Numbered from the stretch's first letter, positions 38,701 through 49,366 are shown. The stretch: DNA of 64,000 bases from Chondrilla cf. caribensis (GCA_964020155.1 OZ026546.1:8268879-8332878); one strand, 5' to 3'. Made by a program: numbers and translations. Notes: generated by a model from the letters alone, not told the origin.

Positions 38701-41700
38701 GAATAAGGCAATTAATGTGAGCGTAATAACAACAATGATAATAATACTGGCACTACTACCCCTAACTAATTAAAGTAATAATGACAAAGATAGTGAAACT
38801 ACTGCTGCTACTGCTAGCAAGTACTGATAATAATAATAAGAGTAATGCTAATACTAATACTACTACTAATGATAATAATTATAACAATATAATAATGATA
38901 AGAAGAATGATGATTATTATAATAGGTACATATCCGAGATGGGGCGTGAGTGGGAAGCCCAACGCAACCTGTGCTGCCTGTGGCGGGGACTGTTTGGCCC
39001 AATTAATAGGGTGAGGGGCGGCGGACTGGTGGCCTTGACCGAGGGCAGTCCCGCGCTGCATGCCGAGGGTCGTGGCAGGTCAGGCAACGATGGGTGTACC
39101 GGCAGGGAGGGATACAAGTGCCCCGGTTCCACCGAATACAGATTTCTGGGACTGGGCGGAGGGAGGAATCGGAGATCCCCATGGCCGGGGGTGGCAGCAG
39201 GCGGCCTGGGGGTAGCGGGGGCCCCATGTGGCCCAGCGAATTGTCCTCCGACAGGGCGGAGAGCCAGATATCTGTTTCCCTCCGGTCCCACTGCAGCGTC
39301 GGGTCGAGGGCAGCTGCCTGACGGAAGGCCCGATCATAACGGACCCACATGCCAGGGCGGCCCTGCCTGGCCATGCGCAAGATGATGGCCATGTAGGTCA
39401 TCAGTGCGGGTGCGCGCTCGGGGGTGCCTTGGGCGAAAAGAGCAGCGAAGGTGGAGAAAGCGAGGGCCCAGTCCACGGGGGTCCGGACGGTGGCTTGAGG
39501 GGATTTGTCTCCCTTAGAGTCTTTGTCCTTCCCCTCAGAGCCGGGACCCGAAAAGGAAGCCACGGCAAGGGCCTCGGGCAGGAGGGATGCAAGGTCAATG
39601 TACTTGCCTGCCCGAATGTTGGCTAGGAGAGTTGGGGGAATGGCTGGTAAGCCTGGCAACGTGGGGGGCCTGGGTTCCAATGTGCTGGCTGCAGGTGGTG
39701 GTGATGTAGGCGAGGGTGGGGGCTGCAGCGTGGATAGAGCGGAGGGCTGCGGTGTAGATAAGACAGAGGGCGGCGGAGTGGATAAGGCAGGGGGCTGCGG
39801 CGTGGGTGTGGCAGGGGGCTGCGGCGTGGGTGTGGCAGGGGGCTGCGGCATGGATATGATGGCAGGCTGAAGCGAGGGTCTGGGTGCAGGTGGGGCTTGT
39901 GTTAACCCGGAGGACGCCCCTGTGAGAAAGCCTGGGACCGGCGGGTCCTGGCCCGAGAGGGTGCCTGCTGCGAGTGGCGAATCTAAGGGGGAGGGCGAAG
40001 CAAGCGGTATTTATGGCGCGGGTAGTGCGTGCGTACAGCCACGAGTAAATTACTTTGAAATTTGTAGGGTGCGAATAGGATGAAGGAAGCTATCACCCGC
40101 CGAGTTGCCGCGGAGGTTAAGAGTGGAGTTACTGGTCCTAGCGTGCGTGTACCGGCCTAACAGAGAAACCGAGAGAAACGTACCTGACGTGGGAGGTGGA
40201 GGCGTCTGAGTGTGTCCAGATGGGGTAGCCATAGCGTAACAGGGGGGTAAGACGAGCGATCGAGACCGGAGGAGAGACAAGGGGGCACCCAAAAAAAAAA
40301 CTGCGACTAAAGGACCAGCAGAGGGTTTCCAGGCTGAGATCACAACGGCGTGGTAGCACCTATATGCGCATGCTCCGTATGCGCGTCGGCCGCACATCGC
40401 GAGACTACTATTGAGGTTACTGTGATCACAGAGCACTCAATACTCGACGCTTACGTAGCCACCAGAGCAGTCTGGTTACGAGTGACCCCATTAACTACGG
40501 TCAACCTACCAGTTAACCTACATACAATTTCCACTTTTTGTACAACAATTTTTTATTCCTTCCCTTGGAGAGTAGTATTTGTTGATCCCTCTTTTGGGAC
40601 ATTGAAATGGGCTGCCATGCTGTGACCATTTTGGCAGACATTCAAATTTGTACTTTTGTGACGTAACTAGACCTACGCCCGTCTGTAGCAAGGTTTCTGC
40701 ACATAGTGCACAATCATTGCAGACAATTTTTGAAAGTTAAAATAGCACAAGGCATGCCTTTGCTAAGCCAAAATCTGAGAGCAGGGTTAGCGTTAAGGAA
40801 GAACACTTACTGGTCCATTCTTCATAAACATTGCTCATTTATTGTTTATGTTTTCACTTGAAATGTGAACATATAACAAGTAAAATTATATCTAATATTT
40901 TTTATACTTTTGTTTGTAGAAATTGCAACATTGCAAGAATCTACTGACAGCCTTCCTTATTTTGCATTATGCATTGTTGGGGTGGTTCTTGTTGGAGTAA
41001 TTGTTGTTCCCTGGGTATGTTTGTGGAGGAAGAGAAAGTCTAGAAGAATGGGCTGTGTGAAAAATGGTAAGGTTGTCATGAATTGTGTGTAGATTGTTCA
41101 AGACTGATATCTAGCATGTTGTCATTGTACAGTCAGAACTTGTGCCTTGTCCCCTCACACAGAATCACTGTGGCTTCTTCAAGTTACTGATGCTTTGAAT
41201 CGAAATGGAGTGGAGATCATTTCTGTCAAAGGAAGTTGTGTCTCTGCTGAGTGTGATCCTTGTCACTGTAAGAGAGAGGCTACGGCTGTGGACGTTTACG
41301 GTACGTTCAATGACAATAGCTTCGTCATGACCTTCCTCAAGTCTGGTGAAGACAACATGGAAAGGTTCATAGCTGAACTCCTTCAGCAGAAGAGCATCTT
41401 GCCTGCTGACTACTGTTTTGCTTTGTGGGCTGGAGGGAGTGTTCCGAGGAAGGTCCGGTCACAGTTCAGGAAAGAGCCTGAATGGAAGAGTGGAAATTGT
41501 GCAGTCCTCCCTGTACAAGGATTCCCGTGGAAGGTTGGCTCAAAAGAGGAGAAGAGATTTGTTCGATCGCTTATGCTTCATATTGAGGTGAATAACATCA
41601 TCCAGGTACTGGAGAGAAGCCACATGCATGTTGTTATGGTGTTTTGTTTTTGCAGGCCAAAGGAACACGCCAAGTATCTCTTAGTTTAACTAGACAAAGT

Positions 41701-44700
41701 AGTCAAATTACTTTAACAGTGGAAGAGAGGGACCAGGTCACTGTCACCATTCCACATTCAGATCCTCCTCAAGTTGATGTTGTCAAACTAGTGGATCTTC
41801 TACTTATCAGTAAACCATCAACCACCGAGGTAAGTCTAGCTACATAGTTTTTATAACAATGTCTCGCTCTTTATCATTTTCATGATGAAAGGGGACCACT
41901 TGTTGCTATACTTACTGAAGAATGTGGCTATTTTACTACAGTGTACACCTACCTATGTACTGCATGTACACAATTACGTATACGTAAATACATGTATTTC
42001 TGTATACATATACTGGTCAGTTGGAGTGCATGTGGCTGGGATGGTTGTGGTCATACCAAACATGATAGAAAGTGGTGATGGGGGAGGTTATGACAGTGTT
42101 GAAACCACGTAAACCTACTCCATGCCTGAAATCTAAAGTTCAGCAAAAGTTAGCTGCCTATTTATAATAATGTAATGTATCAGAAAACCATATTCAGTGA
42201 AATGGCCATACTCGTTGCCACCATTGATGTGCCTCCAATGGTCCTGATGTGTAGGTATGTTTTGATGAGTAATCCACCCAATATTAGGAAACTGATGAAG
42301 ATGTCCAGGGAAATATCACTGCTTCCCCACTGGTATGTATGTTTAAAAATGAGGTTCCTCTCTGAGCTGTACCGCATATGATCCATGATGCTTGAATGTA
42401 GGGTAAATATGTGTCAGTTAATCTTCATTCCACTGATGCACTGGTTTCCAAAGAAGATACTTCTATGGTGTCAGGTAGTCGAAGAAGATTGTACACCAGT
42501 GAGTGAACTGATATTCCGTGTGTGCACTCTGCATACGGTGATGGATCTGTGCAGTGACATAGTTTCTACCACAGTATTCTAGATGAAGTCCTTATTATTG
42601 TACGTGTTTCACCAAATCCACCAAATTTCCCTGCCATCCAGTATGTACATAGAGTATGTATCAATTTTGCATTCAATGACATCTGTTTATATTATGGCAG
42701 AGTATGAGTTGTATATATTAATTGCTTGTAAAACATGTTATTGTCCGTCATTTCCAGAAGCTTCCTTCATTGATGGAGTAATCTCAGTACTGGAGATCCT
42801 CCATGTCACCATCCTCTCTGTTGGGGGAAGATGTAGACGTTCTGAATGCCAAGATTCCAACACCTGTACACACCTGAGCACCTTCCAACCTGATGTTGTT
42901 GGGGTGTTTGGAGATGCCTCATTTGTCATCAAATGTGTCATCCACCATCATGATGGAGATGTCACTGGAGACCATGTGGCAACTTTGAATAATGTCCGAA
43001 GTGGTCTGGGACTTCCCCTAGGTCTACTTGTGTATGACCTCATGGAGGGAGACCCTCAACTGCTGAGTCAGCAGATACCCAATGGCTGTTCACTGGTTCA
43101 TGTTGGAGCGTTCACATGGAATAATGATTGGTTGGAGAGCACACTCATAGCTCTCTGCAAAGCTTTCAAAACTCCTCTTGCCATGAATAGCCACCCTCCT
43201 GTACAATATGCTGGTGTTTTGGTTGATAAGAATCATCCAGTACGAAATCCTTCCTTGGATAAGGTGAACTATTCAGAAATATCAGATGTTGGAGAGAAAG
43301 CTGTGGGTGTATGCAGTATTCATACTTGTGAATGTCTGCTATCACACTGGTGTTCACTATTGTAGGCTCAGCATGTTGAGGACAAACCTCCTCCTGTTCC
43401 ACCAAAGAAGGAAACTAATCCAATGGGTATGTACCAACTGTATTAAGCCATACATGTATGTACGTATGCACCTGTGTGTGACATCTCAAGGAGTGACTGC
43501 ATGTCCTATACTGTATTCGTCAGACCAGTCTCGTATGTACTGTACTAGACAGTACAAGTGTAGTAGAGTTATATTCTGTCCTTCATGGTCCTACAGAAGA
43601 GCAGTTCCAAACTGACGTCATTGAGGCACTGACTGAGATTGGAATGACTCTTCATTTCAGAGAGCTCGATTTCTTCATAGCCACCTACCAGTCCATGAAA
43701 TTCTTAGGCATGTCTCGGGTGGAGTCTGTAGAGGACGTCACACCTGCCGATGTTGAGAAGGTGGTGAGAGCCAAGACCAAGATGGCTGCCTCAAGGGCTG
43801 TCCTCATCTGCAACCAGTACACAATACCTTCAGATCGGTTGGTAGATCTACAGAAAGCTTCGTGCTACTTCATCAAGGCTGGTGGGTATGGCACAGAAAA
43901 GTGGAAAAATTGGCTAATTTCTAACTTTGAGGAGACAGTTGGTGACTGGATGAAAGAACAGGTATTATTGTTGAAATGTGTACTAACCACACTCATATCA
44001 ACTGCTGTATATTTCATTACCGTGTGTGATTTGTGTAGAGTCCAGGGCCACATCACTCTGTGAAAGATGGAGTACGTCTTCCTGAGGAAGAGGATGAAGT
44101 AGGTCCTCCTGAGAAAGAAAGTGGATCAAATCAACTGATGGAAGAAACAGGAGTATGTTAACTTGCCAAGGAGTGTTTAGAATCCATGAACTTACATAAA
44201 TTCCACCCCAGGGTGCTCATAGTAGTGATGTACGCTCGTACGTGTATGAATACTGTGTATTTCCATAGGTTGTTGGACAGTATGACGAACAAGAGTCTAC
44301 CAAAAGAGTAAGCACATGCTCTGCTTTTGTAACTTGGGCTTGTGTGATGCAAGCTGCATTCATACGTATCCCGTAGATATCTCCTATGACACTACTTACA
44401 AGATTGGAATCAGATGATTTGTCCGAAGAGCAGAGTTCTTCGTCAAATTCGGAATTTGTAAGTTGTTTGGAATTTTGTATTATTTTATACTTATAAAATA
44501 CTCATACATACATAAAGTATGTGTCTGTACATATTCCCAGTATCATATTATATTATGAATGTATTAGAGGTCCCCACGCACCTGTGTTCATACGTGGTTG
44601 TCACGGTGGCTAAAACAAGTCGCCGAACACATGTATTACCGGGTTATTACGTCATGTACATCTGTTTCTGCCTGTGTGTTAACAATTGACAAGTCAGTAC

Positions 44701-44929
44701 TTCACTCATGCAATAGTGTGTACTGTAGTGTCATAATATGTTTAACTCCTCTGATAGGCTGATGCTTTTGAGAAAGAAAAGTATAAAGTGAGAATATAAA
44801 TTCCTCTCGTCTTGTTTCACACTATACATGTGGTGCCATTTTCTTTGTGAAATATGTGCATATATCCCATAGAGTACTGCTCCTGTGATGGGAACACATC
44901 TCACTGCACGGACGGTAATCAGAACTTGA
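32665..44929 (+). CDS. locus B, long 3' module: FN3-Ig-FN3, TM, three unrecognised domains
   Basis: No signal exon occurs in the 327 bp after the short tail, so this is probably the alternative 3' part of locus B. Exons: 32665-32946 (FN3), 33356-33643 (Ig-like), 33855-34142 (FN3), 40920-41066 (transmembrane, then RKRKSRR), 41163-41587 (domain 1), 41656-41829 (58-residue spacer), possibly 42475-42498 (VVEEDCTP), 42758-43302 (domain 2), 43366-43426 (Pro-rich linker with KPPPVPPKK), 43597-43961 (domain 3), 44039-44152, 44269-44307, 44377-44457, 44758-44787 and 44873-44929 (ends RTVIRT-stop). Domain 2 needs phase-1 entry but the exons before it end in phase 0, so a small linker exon between 41830 and 42757 is missing from this model. 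The 6.8-kb intron 34143-40919 holds a retroelement. Confidence 0.75.
34425..34665 (-). pseudogene. transposase helix-turn-helix remnant
   Basis: On the minus strand a frame reads QYGIQGRPSSLS, then TQMVKLLENKGYNLLRTTV and a KALG motif. A stop falls where related Tc1-like transposases have Trp, and NFHGS follows, resembling their LGWTFRGS motif. Only this DNA-binding part is seen. It lies in the large locus B intron, upstream of the retroelement. Confidence 0.4.
35726..35779. repeat. 54-base poly-A run
   Basis: An uninterrupted A run next to the 3' side of the Ngaro/DIRS-like element; it reads as poly-T in that element's direction, so it is not a normal poly-A tail for it. It could be the tail of a separate plus-strand retrocopy or a slippage-expanded repeat. 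Confidence 0.9.
35811..36722 (-). CDS. tyrosine recombinase of the Ngaro/DIRS-like element
   Basis: A 303-residue phage-integrase-type recombinase that would integrate the circular DNA copy. Residues 10-70 form the N-terminal SAM-like core-binding region (TVTLFVAYLG). The catalytic set is recognisable: Arg in GFLRTAEFL near 120, HSFR near 236, a Gly-Arg-Trp in the usual His/Trp position and the nucleophile in YQQYIR near 270. Its start overlaps the end of the reverse transcriptase frame by 25 bp, a compact layout normal for this class. All key residues are present, so it may be active. Confidence 0.9.
   Translation of the reverse strand: MQLPASPVTQETVTLFVAYLGAHHLSESTIRSYLAALRHSRLMSDPTCVDPSLFSPHLKVLLRGIKRVNASEDTRIRLPITASIMRRIKGVLQSGNPPALDEYSRVLLWAACCVGYFGFLRTAEFLTPDGVPFSDSSHLSLADISLDRTSPTWKFLVRIKASKTDQYRQGTTVVLGSTDSDLCPVAALLDYLNHRAGDPGPLFRLANGQPLHRRPFVRDIQAIITRAGIPGSLFNGHSFRIGAATSASAAGVPESVIKQLGRWSSFAYQQYIRPSTEDLAQVSQRVAQQCNPQPGPRETDSPS
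36698..38557 (-). CDS. reverse transcriptase-RNase H of the Ngaro/DIRS-like element
   Basis: A 619-residue polyprotein. The reverse transcriptase runs from about residue 90 to 330: WRVIVDLS, then LAKIDIRDAYR, QLPFGLASAP and the catalytic YLDDFLLLG box near 260. RNase H covers about 420-540, with LFTDASGSWG and the closing HVPGRYNGVADALSR; its catalytic Asp and His positions look intact. The extreme C-terminus, rich in Ser/Pro, overlaps the recombinase start. It copies element RNA into DNA and removes the RNA strand. No protease domain is visible, as is normal for DIRS-class elements. Confidence 0.9.
   Translation of the reverse strand: MIQLPEISTASAIRIMARQFCQLQSAPHHTLHTASVPAPLLSAPVRTPLRAEAWRQALALHPDRPWVSALLAGLSDGFRIGLQQYPQCRSRHSNAPSARAHPDVVSNFLADQVQSGFMVGPLDPALCDKVITSSLAVIPKKTPGKWRVIVDLSSPEGASTNDFLRRRLTHVAYSSVADAATLMHALGVGTLLAKIDIRDAYRIIPVHPHDRPFLGVSWDGGIYVDCQLPFGLASAPAIFSAVAEALDWILRSRGIRAIVHYLDDFLLLGAPGSAECQEALHLTLSTCAELGVPIAPDKVEGPSPLITFLGIELNSMDMRLALPSAKLSTLRSLLRTTLGAKSVSNRQAFESLVGHLVHASQVIPLGRAFLNRLFPVLRALRPGTHRRLNLGAREDLAWWSLLCESWVGSSVHQLIVLDGPHHHLFTDASGSWGCAGWCMPLWFQLPWPDSLNLPSIALKELLPVVVSAAIWSHSWSGSFVLCHSDNTAVVAQINTLHATDHQAGHLLRCLALFQAVGDFRMRAVHVPGRYNGVADALSRNRTPSMAQFSNSASPSPSQVPPSLIQFLGQPSPNWTSAQYADMLRSFCRRVSPLPPAKSTSLVSTDSGSSHRQCSSQLPP
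38560..39002. other. spacer between gag-like and RT frames
   Basis: Contains a low-complexity stretch rich in AATAAT and ACTACTACT (38700-38930) and the end of the gag-like frame. No supported gene on either strand. Confidence 0.4.
39003..39851 (-). CDS. gag-like nucleic-acid-binding protein of the Ngaro/DIRS-like element
   Basis: At least 282 residues from the first ATG; the frame stays open upstream for some distance, so the true start may be earlier or spliced. The first 80 residues are a Pro/Thr/Ser-rich tandem repeat (TPQPPA units). A helical middle follows (VDWALAFSTFAALF, with YDRAFRQAAA downstream). The C-terminus carries a CCCH-like finger (C-x7-C-x3-C-x3-H) directly followed by a CCHC knuckle, CLTCHDPRHAARDC, for RNA binding. 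Likely coats the element RNA. Confidence 0.8.
   Translation of the reverse strand: MPQPPATPTPQPPATPTPQPPALSTPPPSVLSTPQPSALSTLQPPPSPTSPPPAASTLEPRPPTLPGLPAIPPTLLANIRAGKYIDLASLLPEALAVASFSGPGSEGKDKDSKGDKSPQATVRTPVDWALAFSTFAALFAQGTPERAPALMTYMAIILRMARQGRPGMWVRYDRAFRQAAALDPTLQWDRRETDIWLSALSEDNSLGHMGPPLPPGRLLPPPAMGISDSSLRPVPEICIRWNRGTCIPPCRYTHRCLTCHDPRHAARDCPRSRPPVRRPSPY
41163..41587 (+). other. unrecognised cytoplasmic domain 1, locus B
   Basis: About 141 residues in one exon directly after the transmembrane exon. It starts LWLLQVTDALNRNGVEI. A Cys cluster follows (GSC, AECDPCHC), then a strand pair DVYGTFNDNSFVMTFL, a helix ERFIAELLQ, a strand CFALWAGG, SVP, a strand CAVLPVQGFPW and a final helix. 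Compared with copy A the overall order of elements is the same, but a Cys-rich loop is inserted and GGY is replaced by GF. Confidence 0.7.
42758..43302 (+). other. unrecognised cytoplasmic domain 2, locus B
   Basis: About 181 residues. It starts FIDGVISVLEILHVTI, then a Cys cluster (GRCRRSECQDSNTC), a strand pair VVGVFGDASFVIKCVI, HDGDVTGDHVATL, a strand LGLLVYD, SLVHVGAFTW, DWLESTLIALC and a C-terminal extension with VNYSEI. It shares the Cys-loop position with domain 1 and the strand-glycine-aromatic ending with all copies. Confidence 0.7.
43597..43961 (+). other. unrecognised cytoplasmic domain 3, locus B
   Basis: About 121 residues in one phase 1-0 exon. It starts EEQFQTDVIEALTEIGMTL, then a helical segment (VTPADVEKVVRAKTKM), a strand AVLICNQYTIPSDRL, a strand YFIKAGGYG, TEKWKNWLI and a final helix ending MKEQ. 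It is closest to copy A in the second half and has no Cys cluster. Confidence 0.75.
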
Positions 44930-45029
44930 AACCAAACCAAGTGAGCAGTGATGTTATCCAGATGTAGTGGTTGTATGTGTGTGGTGTGTGTATGTGTGTT
45001 TGTGTTTGTATGTGTGTGGTGGTGGTTGT

Positions 45030-45138
<109 letters not shown>

Positions 45139-45239
45139 TAGCAATGTGTGTATCATATATACATCTGTACATACACACATGCATGTTTTCAATGTACTCT
45201 GTACCTATGTCTGCTCAGATATCTAATGTACGTATTTCC

Positions 45240-45881
45240 CTTCATTAGGGTGTGTCTATTAGCTGTAGTTGACTTAGCTATTCTTTAGAACTTCATAGTG
45301 TGCTTCTAACTATGTATGCTCTGATGTACATATGTATGTAGTTGTGTTTGTTTCTTGCCATTAATGAGATTACTCATATCATACAGTGAACGCACTAGAA
45401 TAGCACTAGTACATACTTCTTTTGTGACAATACCAACATACATGTTCTGTGCCTTTTTGATCTAAATCGATAAAATTAATTGTATAACGCTGTACCTATT
45501 TGCATGCACTATGCCACAGATATAGATTTTGGGAGAACACAAACAATTTTCAGCGAAGTGTGAATGGTGTTTATGCATGATATTTTGCCTGATTTTGATA
45601 AAATTTATCTTATGTGTACATATTTACCATTGCATACTATTCATTAATCAATTCTCCAATATTTCAACAATCAAAGTTATCATATCTCAGTTTAGTGTTG
45701 GCTGAACAAAAGCTTTTTGCCAGCTGTACTGACATATTATTGTAATGCAGTTTCAATTGTGTGTACTTCCGGAATTCCCGCCATTTGCAATGATTATGCA
45801 ATACACAGACGTGCATGATTGGCAATCGCGCTACTACCAAGCGCTGACCGAGAACAACCGCTGTAAATAACGAGGTGTATC
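45240..45881. other. upstream region of locus C signal exon
   Basis: No coding sequence. The whole stretch has a close paralogue at 57240-57872 in front of the locus D signal exon, so it is part of the tandem duplication and may contain the shared promoter. A more diverged counterpart of the last part precedes the signal exon at 21640. Confidence 0.5.
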
Positions 45882-48252
45882 ATGACGAAGACTCGAAAGC
45901 AGCGGTGTCTTGTAGCCGTAGCTGGCCATGTTTCAACTCAGTACACGTGCTTTGTGATTTGCATCATTTTCTGGACCTCAACTATCGGTAAGCCTTCTGT
46001 TTTGGGGCGCGAACTGGAACATCTTGGTGAAACGTTTGTTGCAGTTCAGAATGGTCTCTAATTAACTGTTATATACATGCACTTGAAATAAAATCAATGA
46101 ATGTATATACGTATATTATATATTTATACATGTGTAAGTTCTGCATGGGAATCCAGGGAATGAATTATTTTCGATGGCCATAGATGTTAAACGACTATTA
46201 CTCGTATCTGAGTTGCAATTGTATAAAATAAAAGTTGTTAGCAGACTGAGTTTATTTGTAGAGCTATATAGTCATTAATAAATAGTGTACATGCTCCTAT
46301 AGCCAGTCCATACGATATCACAACACTTGTTGCCTTCAGTGTACAGCCATTCACCAGGTTGGGATCAGTACTGATATTCAGCTTGACGTGTAGCATCTGC
46401 CAACACCCAACTCTTCGGTACTTTTCCAACACTTATTGTCAGTCAGTTATTGATAACATGCTACATGGGTAGGCAAGCAGGCCAGGTATGTATATACAGG
46501 TCATTTCATGTTGGGTTGCGGATTGTCAGGGACTTCTCTGATATGACCTATATTTGGAGGTGTATAACTGCTGTTTTTATCCAATACCTGTATTTTATTG
46601 GTAAATTATTAATGTCAAATGTTCTTTTTCAATGCTACTGAACATTTAATTTCTGCTATAATTATAATACTATGCATAATAACTTGATAATACACAAATT
46701 TAAATACTGTACTCATGATAATGCATGTGTTTTTATTTGGAGCTATATAGTCTATTAAACCCACAATGTATCCAGAATCTCTATAGCAAACAAAGATAAC
46801 AAACATGTGTACTATCAGACTGGTAAGATGAATTTCAAACTGAAACCAATGGTTTTCATTGGTTGATTGTGATGTTTAAATTCGAGGATCGGTTCCATTT
46901 TCAAATTATGTACACTTCTATTGTCAGTTTTAAAATAGCTGTTGTTGCCTTTGTGTCCATATAGGTGACGCTGACCTCTCCATCTCCACATCCACTCCTA
47001 CTCCATGTTATGGAGATGAGGTGACTCTAGTGTGTCACCATCCTGAACTGGCTACTGACCCAGAAAAGTACATTACTGCCATTCCTCAGTGGAGGGAGAA
47101 TGGTGAAAAGATCGCACTATTCATTCCTTCCGTGTTCACTGCTGAGACAGCTGTCGACCTCACTCATACAACTCTCACCATCAGCGTTACAATGGACTAC
47201 TTCAAGAGCAAGTCATTCAACTATTCTTGTCTACTAGTGTTAGCTGGTGAAAATGAACTACATACTGGTGGAGTGGAAAGTAGTGAAGAGGTCACTGTAG
47301 ATCCTGTGGGTGAGTGACTAGTCATGTTGTACAGCAATCATGTCTGTGGATCTTTTCTCATGTTAAAGTTGGAGGATTTTTAAAATTTTTCAGATGTGCC
47401 ACCAGCTCCAGTAGTTCTTCAGAAACCAAATGCAACTTCTGACATCATAAAGTGGCAGCTTAACCCCAAATGCTTCACAGTCCTGGTCTACCACATTCTG
47501 TGGTATCCAGTGGACAGCCGCTATCAACTGATGTCATTGGCTACCACCAGCAGAACAGAGTTCACTCTGACCAACTTGCACAGCAATACGTCCTACATGG
47601 TGGAGATTGTTGCCGAAACTGTCGACAGCACTCACACCATATCCCATAACGTATCAACCACTTTCACCTTTGTGACACCAGGTACAGTAAAAGGTTCACC
47701 ACATCTGGTGTAAAGTGTGATATCATATTATAATATAATATATGTACAGCTTACAACAATATACAGCCAAATTTAAGTGGACCTCTTATGCCTGTAACAC
47801 TACCAGCAAGTGAGTGTGTGTCACTCTCAATTTGTTCAACTTCACTTTATTCTTCATTTCTGGTGTAGCTCTGTCTTCCAACCAGTTTGTAGACACTTCC
47901 TGCCAAGGTCAATACACTGCTATTGGTTGTCTTGCTGTCACCGTGGTTACAAGTTGGCTGTTTTTTACCCTCATCATTGCTATGCTATGTAGGAAGTTGT
48001 CCCATACAATGAAAGGTAATATGCCATGTCAAATTAAAGTGGATGTTGAAATTATAATTATAACTATTATAGCCGTAAGAAAAGGGCTTAGCAGCATTGG
48101 ATTGATCTTGCTTGTCTGACTGCTAACATTGTGTAGGGGATGTTGAGGACAGCACTACCCCACCTGGTGAAGGACCTTGTGTTGTGATGGAAGACAGTCC
48201 TGCTTATGTCACTATTGAATTGAGGGACAAAACTGTTAATTTGAAATCGTAG
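45882..48252 (+). CDS. locus C, short form: Ig-FN3 receptor with YVTI tail
   Basis: A 353-residue type I membrane protein from six exons with consistent phase 1 junctions: 45882-45987 (signal, MTKTRKQRCLVAVAG start with a hydrophobic core FVICIIFW), 46965-47309 (Ig-like, CYGDEVTLVCHHPE, PQWRENG, FNYSC), 47394-47681 (FN3), 47750-47809 (20-residue stalk), 47869-48015 (transmembrane, then CRKLSH) and 48137-48252 (tail). The tail contains SPAYVTIEL, a YxxI motif with Pro rather than a hydrophobic residue at -2. Locus D has the same layout and very similar sequence. Followed by a long module without its own recognised signal exon. Confidence 0.85.
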
Positions 48253-49313
48253 ACTAAATACGAACGTGTAGGTAGAGTTGTACTGTGACACTACTATAAT
48301 ACTGTAAATGCTGGCTCCTTCGATAGTCTCCCACGACTCCCATACTCAATGATGGCGTTCAAGGATAGCGATTGATATGGACAAAGATGGAAGAATTATA
48401 CGTAACCGTTTATTTAGTATACGTAAGGAGATCTACATTATGAATTATTCATTGTTCGACCGAACGTGACCGGATAAAGGCAGCGAATACTATATAAACG
48501 AAGCTTGTTTGGTGAACTACTTTGTTCAAGAAGCGAATATTGTTTTGGTTATGGGAATTCTCTTGCTGACCGATAGGTTACGTCTATGTTCTCCGTCGTT
48601 TGTGGCCGTATAAGACACAGTATTCTTCGCTTCGAAGGCTAACAAGTGTAGGAGTTCAATCTATATCTAATAGGGGTTTGTTTAATAGGAATTATTATCG
48701 ATATTGTATCACCATATGCATTAACCCCCCTGGGGCCAATTAGTTAATATCAATAACAACCCAACCATGTCGCGTTGTATTGTTATGGTGTATTGTGTAG
48801 ATGTTGTATATAGTTGCCCCAACATCAATAGTTCTCCACGTATATGCAGTATTATGGTTTCATCTTTCAAATACTCGAGCCATCAATGTTTTTAGGCTGT
48901 ATGTCTAGTCTAACAAACTGACTCTAGTGATTGATGAAATCTACTATCATAATGCTTATAATAGAATAACATAACTAGGATCAAATGTGGGGTAACGTTC
49001 AATCCAAATGTATTTCACTCCAAAGGTGTTCATTCCAAAGAAGGGGTGAAATCATATGACGGAGTAATGTACACTCCATTTACATGATGTATGGATGCAT
49101 GATGTTATTTGGTTGCATCGGGTTGTCACCCAGTACATTTCATCCATGTTCCTACAGGAATTGAATATTGTCTTCAGCATGCATTACAATTTTGCAATTG
49201 TAGGAGTGGGATTAATACTGTGTATCATTTATTGTGAGTATTTATGTCTGTTATGATATATATGTGTCTGTGTGTGTGTGTGTGTCTGTGTGTGTCTGTG
49301 TGTGTGTCTCTCT

Positions 49314-49366
<53 letters not shown>

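Larger units (their letters stand above)
35780..40340 (-). mobile_element. Ngaro/DIRS-like tyrosine-recombinase retrotransposon in a locus B intron
   Basis: Minus-strand order: gag-like protein, reverse transcriptase-RNase H, tyrosine recombinase. That is the order of Ngaro/DIRS elements, which insert by recombination and lack integrase. No methyltransferase frame is seen, which favours Ngaro. GC content is clearly higher than in the host introns, and all three frames are open, so the copy is young. The exact ends are unresolved: I could not pair terminal repeats, although ACAGGGGGGTA occurs near 35552 and 40239 in the same orientation and may be part of split direct repeats. Confidence 0.85.

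Noticed and set aside
42003..42111. Possible exon VGVHVAG...VVIPN in locus B, with a counterpart at 54382 in locus C
   Set aside because: Looks protein-like and follows CAG, but it needs phase-1 entry that the preceding exons do not provide and it stops soon afterwards in both loci.
42475..42520. Extending the 24-nt VVEED exon to a later GTGTGT donor to reach phase 1
   Set aside because: In locus C the split codon formed with the domain 2 exon would be TGA.
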